A stretch of 64,000 bases of DNA from positions 15,303,277 to 15,367,276 of the forward strand of contig OY288261.1 of assembly GCA_958450325.1 (NCBI GenBank). The letters run 5' to 3'. Positions within the stretch are counted from its first letter, which is position 1; each line of letters opens with the position of its first letter. Positions 56,691 through 64,000 of the stretch are shown piece by piece. The stretch comes from Agrostemma githago. Lineage: Eukaryota; Streptophyta; Magnoliopsida; Caryophyllales; Caryophyllaceae. The translations under genes were made by a program, and so were the position numbers. The notes beneath the pieces were generated by a model, which was given only the letters and a program-made list of their open reading frames with translations, had not been told where the DNA came from and ran no database searches.

Positions 56691-59464
56691 GTGGGATCAG
56701 GTGAGTCCACCTATATATGTTGAGTCCGTGAGTCCCCATCTTAGCCCTTGATTCAAGGTTAGATTAATGGACAAGATTTAATCTCATAATTAAGGAAATA
56801 ACTAACAAATTTGGTAAATATATCATTTCTCTCTCTCCTCCTTAATTATCTCAATCCAAATCTTTTATCTCTCTTATCAATCTTTTTAAATGTTTTTTCT
56901 CTCACACAACAAGTTTTTTCAAAATTAAGTTTTTTTCATTTTCACCAAAAAATCATTATTTTCTTACTGCCATTGTACGTATATTACTACGTTACTGCCA
57001 TAATCCATAAACTATGTTACTTTAACTCATATAACGTGTTACTTTAATTCATGAACTGCGTTACTTTAACTCATAAAATCTGTTACGTTGTTTAATATAT
57101 TCTCCTGCAAAAACTATTACTCTAACTCATACAATGTGTTACTCTAATTCATGAACTGTGTTACTTTAACTCATAAAATCTGTTACGTTACATAATCTCT
57201 TGCAAAAATTGTTACTCTAACTCATACAATGTGTTACTTTAATTCATGAACTGTGTTACTTTAACTCATAAAATCAGTTACGTTGCATAGTAGTCTCTTG
57301 CAAAAACAGGAGTTCCAATTAACAAAAAGAACAATGTTTTTATTAAGATACTCCAAAACAAAAAGTGGTACAAGGTTCCAACTAAATCAACTCCATTACA
57401 ATTCCAATGTTTCAAACTTGTTACTCATAATGTCCTACTTATAATTCTGCTTCTTCTTCATCCTTCTCGTTCTCTCCGTCTTCTTCTTTTTCATCTTTTT
57501 CATCATCATCTCAGAAGCTTTGATTTAATCTCATCATCGCACAATGGAGGAAACTCTCACCCACATCCCTACATCATTCATGTGGATTAAAGTAACAGAT
57601 AACAAGAGTTAAAGTAACAGATGAAGTGCATTGAATTAAATTAACATAGTATGCTTATACACCAGATATAAAGTAACAGAGGTCAGACATTAAAGTAACA
57701 GATAGTATGAATTAAAGTAACAGATAATGTTCATTAAAATAACACCAGATATAAGTTAGTGCAAAAAATTCATATAATGATAAAAATGAGAGCATGACGC
57801 AGTATCTTACTATTTGATATTGTTTCCTATTTTGAAGTCATCACGTCCCATAATTATAGGAAGTAGTATTTTTTTTTTATATGATGTTACTCTTTGATAT
57901 TGTTTCCTATTTTGGTGGCAATCACGTCCCATTATTATAGGAAACAATATCTTTTTTTAATTATTTTTTTAATATGGCAGTTTCCTAAACTCTTAGGACA
58001 CTACAATGCACTACAATAACAGATAAAAAACACTAAAGTAACAACTGGAGTGTATTAAAATAACATGACATATAAAGTCACTAAAGTAACGCAGTATATG
58101 AACTAAAGTAACGCAATATATTGTAAACGTAAAAACTAATAATTGAGTAGCATCTCAACGACTTCCATGGCGATTCCAGTATAAATTACAAAACATATAT
58201 ACTCACCGTTTGTGTGTTCTACGATTTGCATATGAATCTATGATGAATAACACGACCATGAAAACAATATCAACATGAAAATTGACGCAAAACATGAACA
58301 CAAATTGACGCAAATTAATCAAGATAATGAATAAAAATTGACGCAAAACATGAAAGCAATATCGAAACTCACCATTGTTATACTCTATGAATTGCTTATC
58401 AACGGTTAATGAAGATGTCGCGATCATTGAATTCATAGTAACGGAATTTCGAGCACAGATTTGATTGAATGAATGAATGAACGTGATGATCGATGGGAGC
58501 GTTTTTTTTTAAGGTTTTGATGAACCTGTAACGTGAATGAATGAATGAGGAATGATTGTGATTATGGGAGTTATTGTTTCCTAAAATCATGGGAGTTATT
58601 TAGTATCATCTTTAATGGCTCCCACTATTATAGGAAACATAACTTTTTTAGTATCATCTTTAATGACTCCCACTATTATAGGAAACAAAATTTTTTTTTA
58701 TTATTATTTAGCAATGGCGGTTTCAAATATCCCCATGACTCACTAACGCGTTACAATAACAGACTTTAAGAACTAAAGTAACGTCTTCGATAAACTAAAG
58801 TAACATATCATAAAAGTAATAAAAGTTTGTCATTAAAATAACGGACATTCTACACTAAAGTAACACAGTATCTGAACTAAAATAACCCAATACCTTTTCT
58901 GTGCGCAGACATCATGTGATTAAAATGCAACATTACTATAGTTCAACGTAGAAAAGTAGAAACTAAAAATTTAGTATCATCTTAATGACTCTCATATCCT
59001 TTCAAGTATAAACTACAATATATACTCATAGTTTGTTTTTTCCACGATTTGCATATCAGCCATTGAATGAAAAGTAGAAGTCGGATTGAATGAAAAGCAG
59101 CGCGATGAAGACGATTATTGACTGAATGTGTTATTGATTGTGTCGTATTGAAATAAATGGCAGCGGCGCGTTGAAGATGATGAATGATTGAATGTAATTT
59201 TGAAAAATGAATGATTGAATGAGCGAGAGAACGATGAAGAAGATGGTTGAAACAGAATTGATGAAAGAGAGAATGAATGATTGAATGAATGAGAATGTTA
59301 CTTTACTGAAATATTCACCTTCCTATTTTGGTGGATTCAGTATCTTCTTTTTTTTTTTTTATTAAAACAGTGATTTTATCTCGTCTCTTGATCCATCTCT
59401 CATCCAACGGATGGGATGAGGACTCAAGGACTCAACACATATATAGGGACTCATTAGAACCCAC

Positions 59465-59467
<3 letters not shown>
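56688..59467 (-). mobile_element. TIR element copy 2 (about 2.78 kb), inverted
   Basis: The minus strand repeats copy 1: a first-exon-like ATGCAAATCGT segment at about 58230 and again near 59055, the acidic-tail exon at about 57440-57530, and the TAAAGTAACA motif field. It ends GGGACTCATTAGAACCCACC at 59467, the terminus shared with 18292. Confidence 0.75.

Positions 59468-59533
<66 letters not shown>
59468..59533. repeat. (TA)n then (GA)n microsatellite
   Basis: Same TA-GA composite as at 54044-54133, in the same orientation relative to the next element. Confidence 0.95.
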
Positions 59534-59538
<5 letters not shown>

Positions 59539-59716
59539 TCACATAAAGTCAACAACTCTTATAAGTTTATAAGTTCATAAGTTTAAGTGTTAAAGTTATA
59601 CAAAAAGTGCTTAAAGTTACACGAGATGAGTGATAACATGTTGAATGTTATAATTACATATCAATTTTGAACAAATTCAACTTTATCGTATGTCATCTAT
59701 AACTTTAATATAAACT

Positions 59717-59717
<1 letters not shown>
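59534..59717. mobile_element. Short MITE-like element between microsatellites
   Basis: 184 bp between (TA)n(GA)n on the left and (CT)n(TA)n on the right. The ends GGTTCACATAAAGT and ACTTTAATATAAACTT are weakly inverse. No coding capacity. Confidence 0.5.

Positions 59718-59750
<33 letters not shown>
59718..59750. repeat. (CT)n then (TA)n microsatellite
   Basis: Mirror of the TA-GA tract on the other side of the short element. Confidence 0.93.
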
Positions 59751-60573
59751 ATGCTTTTATTCTCATATTAAAAGAATAATGTCATTGTGTGAAAATTACT
59801 ATGTATAATTAAATATATACTTCTTCCTTCCATAAATAGAAAATATTTTCGATGGGAAGAAGGTAGAAGACGAACGAAAATAGAATATGGGAAGAAGATA
59901 GAATGTAGGAGGAAGTAGTATAATTAATTGTACCACATTGAAATATTATCATAACGGGGTAATACTATGATTATGAATTAAAGTCGTTATTAGTTCTTAG
60001 ATAGACATTTCAACTATTAACCCAAATATTTATTGAGTGTTGTCTTAGAGAGAGATATTATGAATTTTAATTATTATCTCTACAATAGTGAAATTTGTTA
60101 AATTAGAAGAAACTTTAAATTTGTATGAATAAATATTAATTTGTCTTAATAATCTATTAAATATTACTTTGAGAGAAAGTTATTCAAGATATAAAGTTTG
60201 AAAAATGATGTTATTTAAGGTATAAAATATCAATTTACCCTATATTATAAGGTATAAAGTTTAAAAAATTATGTTGCTTAAGGTATAAAGTTTGAAAAAC
60301 ATCTTTATATAAAGTCTTTTATTTCAATGTAAACAAATGATGACATAGTTTAAATATAAAATTTATTCTATATACCTTTTTTTCAATATAAATAAGTCAA
60401 CTAATCCGTGATCTAATATTAACAAAATAGTGAATAATTATGAAATTCATGCAAGCATAACATACAAAGATTATACAAAAAGAAGCTTACAAGTTACAAT
60501 TACATTTTTATTTGATTGCAGTAACATAATAATCATACAATACTACTTTGCATGATAAAAAAACATACACACT
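59751..60573. other. AT-rich DNA without recognised features
   Basis: No ORF, repeat family or RNA gene recognised. It includes repeated GGTATAAAGTTTGAAAAA phrases near 60190-60300. It flanks the copia insertion. Confidence 0.6.
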
Positions 60574-61129
60574 TGTAAGAATATTTTATACTATAATAAT
60601 ATTACGGGATATGTAATATATCTTCCTTATTATTATGGTAATATTTCTTCCTCATAATTATGGTCTTATTGGAAATCGGGATCCTATAGAGATATGCTAT
60701 CACAATAATATCGGACTAAATAAGGAGTCTTTCCATATTTACTCAACCTTGATGGAAGGTCGAGATTACAGTATCTAAAACCCTAATAGGAAATTGGTCC
60801 TCTCTCTGCCTATATAAAGGAGTCTTCCCCATCAGAAACTCCATACAAAATTAAGAAACACAACACTTATTATTATAGGAAAAGAGAGAGAAACCGACCT
60901 ATTATTATTTGAAGATTGAAGATTATTTGAAGTCGTCTTCTTATTATTATTTGGGGTTATCTTATTATTATTTGAAGACGTCTTATAGAGATCTAATATC
61001 GTTCGTATTAGATCTCGACTTATTCCGCAATGTCAGGAGGTATGTCTTGATCTCTCTTAATTAATCTTTTGTGACTTTCATGTTGTTCAAAGATTATGGG
61101 ATTTATGTCATGTTAATAATACTCTAACA
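60574..61129 (+). repeat. 5' LTR of the right-hand copia element (556 bp)
   Basis: TGTAAGAATA..ACTCTAACA, ending two bases before the PBS. Contains a TATA box at 60811-60817 and TTATTATTATTTG repeats downstream of it. Confidence 0.9.
60811..60817 (+). promoter_or_regulatory. TATA box of the copia LTR
   Basis: TATATAAAGG preceded by TCTCTCTGCC; transcription start expected near 60840. No ATG occurs between there and 61030. Confidence 0.8.
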
Positions 61130-64000
61130 TGTGGTATCAGAGCTTAGGTTATTGAACTCATGATTGTCCTTTCATTAAGATTATTACTATATCATAATTG
61201 AATGTACTCCGTAGTATATTTTCCGTAAATTAATTTAACTCACGGACAACGTATACATAATAATTGAATATGTTTATCATTGTCAAACTAATTAAAGGAA
61301 TTGTCTTTAATACGGATATTATATTACTTGGAGGATTTCGCTCACGTATTTACTTGGTTCATTACTCCGTATGTCGTTGCTCAAGTTTTGTTTACATATT
61401 AATAATATTTCTCGCAAAACGAACAAGTAGATGAGCATAATTCAACAAACTGCACTCCTAAATTCACTACATGCTGCCTTTCTTAAATTTAATTTTCCTA
61501 TTTTAGATACAACTTGCATAATGATCTAAACATATACCGTAATTTTGTCGAGCATGTTAGTACGTGGAGAATTGTTTGGTTTTATTAATCTTATTATTAG
61601 AATATTATGTTGCGGGAACATTATATTATGACTATAATGTCTTATAATTTGGATATAATTTAGTCATCTGACAAATAATGATTTATGATAAAATATAATT
61701 TCATATTTTTTGGTTTTAGATAATGTTAATATGAAATTTTATGGTTAAATTTCACCACAGTGAATTTACAACTTAAGTTTAATATAATCATTATATATCT
61801 ATCGTTTACACATATAAAATATATATTTACCTACAGGTAGATTATATTGACTTGTGTAACACTTTATTTAATCTTTTAGTGACTACCCACAGGAGCACTA
61901 ATAAATATGTGTTGTTTCAAATTGAGGCCTTATTATTTATTTTATCTTGTTTTAAATCACAGCTAAAGTACCTAATCATCAAGTTCAATCATATGCTAAC
62001 TCTGTTGTTCAGCTTAATGGAACTAACTACTCTGAATGGAAAGAGCAAGTTGAGTTCACCTTAGGGTTAATGGAACTGGATACTTGTCTTCGCAAAGACA
62101 AGCCAGCTGCCATAACTTCTGAAAGTACCGCTGCTCAAATATCTCTCCATGAAGCTTGGGAGAGATCTGACAGACTATGCATTTTATTCTTGCGTTGGAC
62201 CATTGCAACCAACATTAAGACCTCCCTACCTAAAGCTGAAAGTGCAAAGAAGTACCTTGAGGATATTGAAGAACGGTTTAAGACTGCTGATAAATCCCTT
62301 GCTGGAAAATTAATGGCAGAACTTACAACCATGAAGTTCGATGGTACTCGCACTATGCATGATCATGTTCTTGAAATGACCAACCTTGCGGCCAAACTAA
62401 CGAGTTTAGGAATGAAGATGGACGATTCTTTTCTTGTCCAATTTATCCTAAACAGTTTATCATCCTCTCCTGCATACGGACCTTTTCATGTGAATTATAA
62501 CACTCTCACTGAAAAGTGGAGCTCTAATGAATTAGCCCACAAATTGGTTCAAGAAGAGGCTAGACTGAATCAACAAGGTATTAAAGCAGCTCATTTCATT
62601 CAAGGAGCTGGATCTAATGCTGGAAAAAAGCACCACAAAGGACCGAAAAGGGAACCATCCAAGATTATTGAGGCTGACCAACAACCCAATAAGAAAAGGA
62701 AAACAAACTGCAAGTTCTGTAAGAAATCTGGACACTTCCAGAAGGATTGCACTAAACGTCGAGAATGGTTCGAAAAGAAAGGTAACCCAATGGGTTTCGT
62801 AAGTCATTTTGAATCAAATCTCAGTTATGTTTCCTCTAATGATTGGTGGATTGATACCGGTGCTAATGTCCATGTTTCAAATTCCATGCAGGGATTCCTT
62901 ATGACCCAAATCACAAACCCAAGCAGTAACTTTCTTATTATGGGAAATAAAGTCAAGGCTCCAGTGAAAGCTATTGGAACTTTTCGTCTTATTTTAGATA
63001 GCGGTTTTCAGTTAGACCTATGTCAAACTCTTTATGTACCGTCTGTTTCTCGTAATTTGATTTCCGTTAGTGAACTTGATAAAGTTGGATATTCGTTTGA
63101 ATTCGGCAAAGGCAATTTTAGTTTATTTAAGAATTTTAGTCCTATTGGTTCTGGAATTTTAATTGATGGTTTTTACAAGCTTAGTCTTGATAAACAGTTT
63201 GCTAAAAATCGCCTTGCTTTGCATGTTAATATTGAAACAAAACGACAGTCGTCTAAAAACGACTCATATTTCTTGTGGCATAAAAGGCTGGGTCATATAT
63301 CCAGTGAAAGAATTAAAAGATTAGTAAAAGATGGAATCCTTCCGACTCTAAATTTTACTGATAATAAAGCATGTGTAGATTGTATTAAGGGTAAAACAAC
63401 AAAGCACACAAAGAAAGGAGCCACAAGAAGTACACAGCTTCTTGAAATTATACATACAGATATTTGTGGACCTTTTGATGTTCCATCTTTTGGCGGAGAA
63501 AAGTATTTTATCACCTTTATCGATGATTATTCACGTTATTGTTACTTGTACTTATTGCATGAAAAATCTCAGTCTGTAGATGCTTTACAAGTGTTTATTA
63601 CTGAAGTTGAAAGACAATTAGACAAGAAAGTGAAAATCGTAAGGTCAGATAGAGGTGGTGAGTTTTATGGAAGGTATGATGAAACAGGACAACATCCTGG
63701 ACCTTTTGCAAAACTTCTCCAAAAGTTTGGAATTGTAGCTCAATACACAACGCCTGGTTCGCCCTGGCGGAATGGTGTAGCTGAAAGGCGTAATCGTACT
63801 TATATAGAAATGGTTAGATCAATGATGAGTTATGCAAATTTACCTATATCATTATGGATGGATGCTCTTCGCACAGCTGTTTATATATTAAATCGAGTTC
63901 CCAGCAAAGCAGTTCAAAAAACCCCTTTTGAAATGTGGAAAGGCTGGAAACCCAGTTTAAAACATCTCCAAATTTGGGGATGTCCAGTTGAGGCAAGGAT
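61030..64000 (+). CDS. Copia Gag-Pol polyprotein (Gag, zinc knuckle, protease, integrase), partial, probable intron 61040-61962
   Basis: The main frame is open from 61963 to the window end without a stop. It has no ATG near its start; upstream is TTTTAAATCACAG, a good acceptor. The LTR holds ATGTCAGGAG followed by GTATGT (61030-61045), the first ATG after the TATA box. Joining 61039 to 61963 keeps the frame, so the gag start is inferred to lie in the LTR. The UBN2-type Gag begins near VVQLNGTNYSEWKEQVEF. The CCHC knuckle CKFCKKSGHFQKDC lies near 62710-62750. Protease WWIDTGANVHVS is near 62845. GAG-pre-integrase FLWHKRLGHISSERI is near 63270. Integrase shows IHTDICGPF, RSDRGGEFYGR and NGVAERRNRT (DDE present). 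RT and RNase H lie beyond the window. Confidence 0.88.
61132..61143 (+). other. Primer binding site, initiator tRNA-Met type
   Basis: TGGTATCAGAGC two bases after the LTR end. It lies within the inferred intron 61040-61962. Confidence 0.93.
61144..61962 (+). other. Copia leader, probable intron body
   Basis: AT-rich, no open frame of note, ending in a pyrimidine-rich stretch and CACAG. Consistent with an intron or a long untranslated leader. Confidence 0.7.

Larger units (their letters stand above)
60574..64000 (+). mobile_element. Ty1/copia retrotransposon, apparently intact, 3' part outside the window
   Basis: A 556-bp LTR (TGTAAGA..TCTAACA), tRNA-Met PBS, leader, then an uninterrupted Gag-PR-IN frame to the window end. 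No lesion is seen over more than 2 kb of coding sequence. The candidate left TSD base set is ACACT (60569-60573). Confidence 0.93.

Noticed and set aside
54134..59467. Single giant foldback element with 2.5 kb arms
   Set aside because: Each arm has its own inverse-related termini at the TA tracts, so two separate elements in opposite orientation fit better.

Overview
The window is plant nuclear DNA, almost certainly from a eudicot, and is made almost entirely of transposable elements nested in one another. Evidence: chromodomain Ty3/gypsy, Tat-type and Athila-type gypsy, Ty1/copia and hAT elements; primer binding sites (PBS) matching plant initiator tRNA-Met, tRNA-Arg-like and tRNA-Asp ends; GT-AG introns; long (TA)n tracts. 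No host gene was recognised. The CACTCGATCGAGTG-rich Tat LTRs recall Caryophyllales repeats, but that taxonomic guess is weak.

Layout. 1-5860: 3' part of a dead Tekay-like chromovirus with its 2.1 kb LTR. 5861-10472: fragments of a Tat-family element (family A) around a decayed Ty1/copia element. 10473-15952: a short tandem array, non-coding DNA and a 2.8 kb minus-strand gypsy-type LTR with its PBS. 15953-17896: a second, truncated family A copy. 17897-19884: (TA)n-embedded TIR elements. 19885-47517: a complete Tat/Retand-like family A element with target-site duplication (TSD) CACTC. It carries a solo LTR of its own family (TSD GGGAT) in its leader and a 9.7 kb Athila-type gag-protease-only element (TSD AACGT) in its 3' LTR. 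47530-51650: a hAT transposon with an uninterrupted transposase and 8-bp TSD CTTATGGT. 51659-59750: more (TA)n-embedded TIR elements. 59751-60573: featureless AT-rich DNA. 60574-64000: the 5' part of an apparently intact Ty1/copia element running off the window.

How the parts work. Element A encodes Gag-PR-RT-RNaseH-aRNH-IN in one frame interrupted only by two TAG codons. On the opposite strand, with its own TATA box, it carries a three-exon gene for a plant-mobile-domain/DUF7745-like protein. The copia element at the right edge seems to place its gag start codon inside its 5' LTR, upstream of an intron that would remove the PBS, so spliced mRNA could not serve as genome. Two unrelated LTR families carry look-alike arrays of 10-14 bp CG-rich dyads. 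The (TA)n-embedded TIR elements share one terminal architecture but each has its own internal short-motif array. These four points are the most interesting content.
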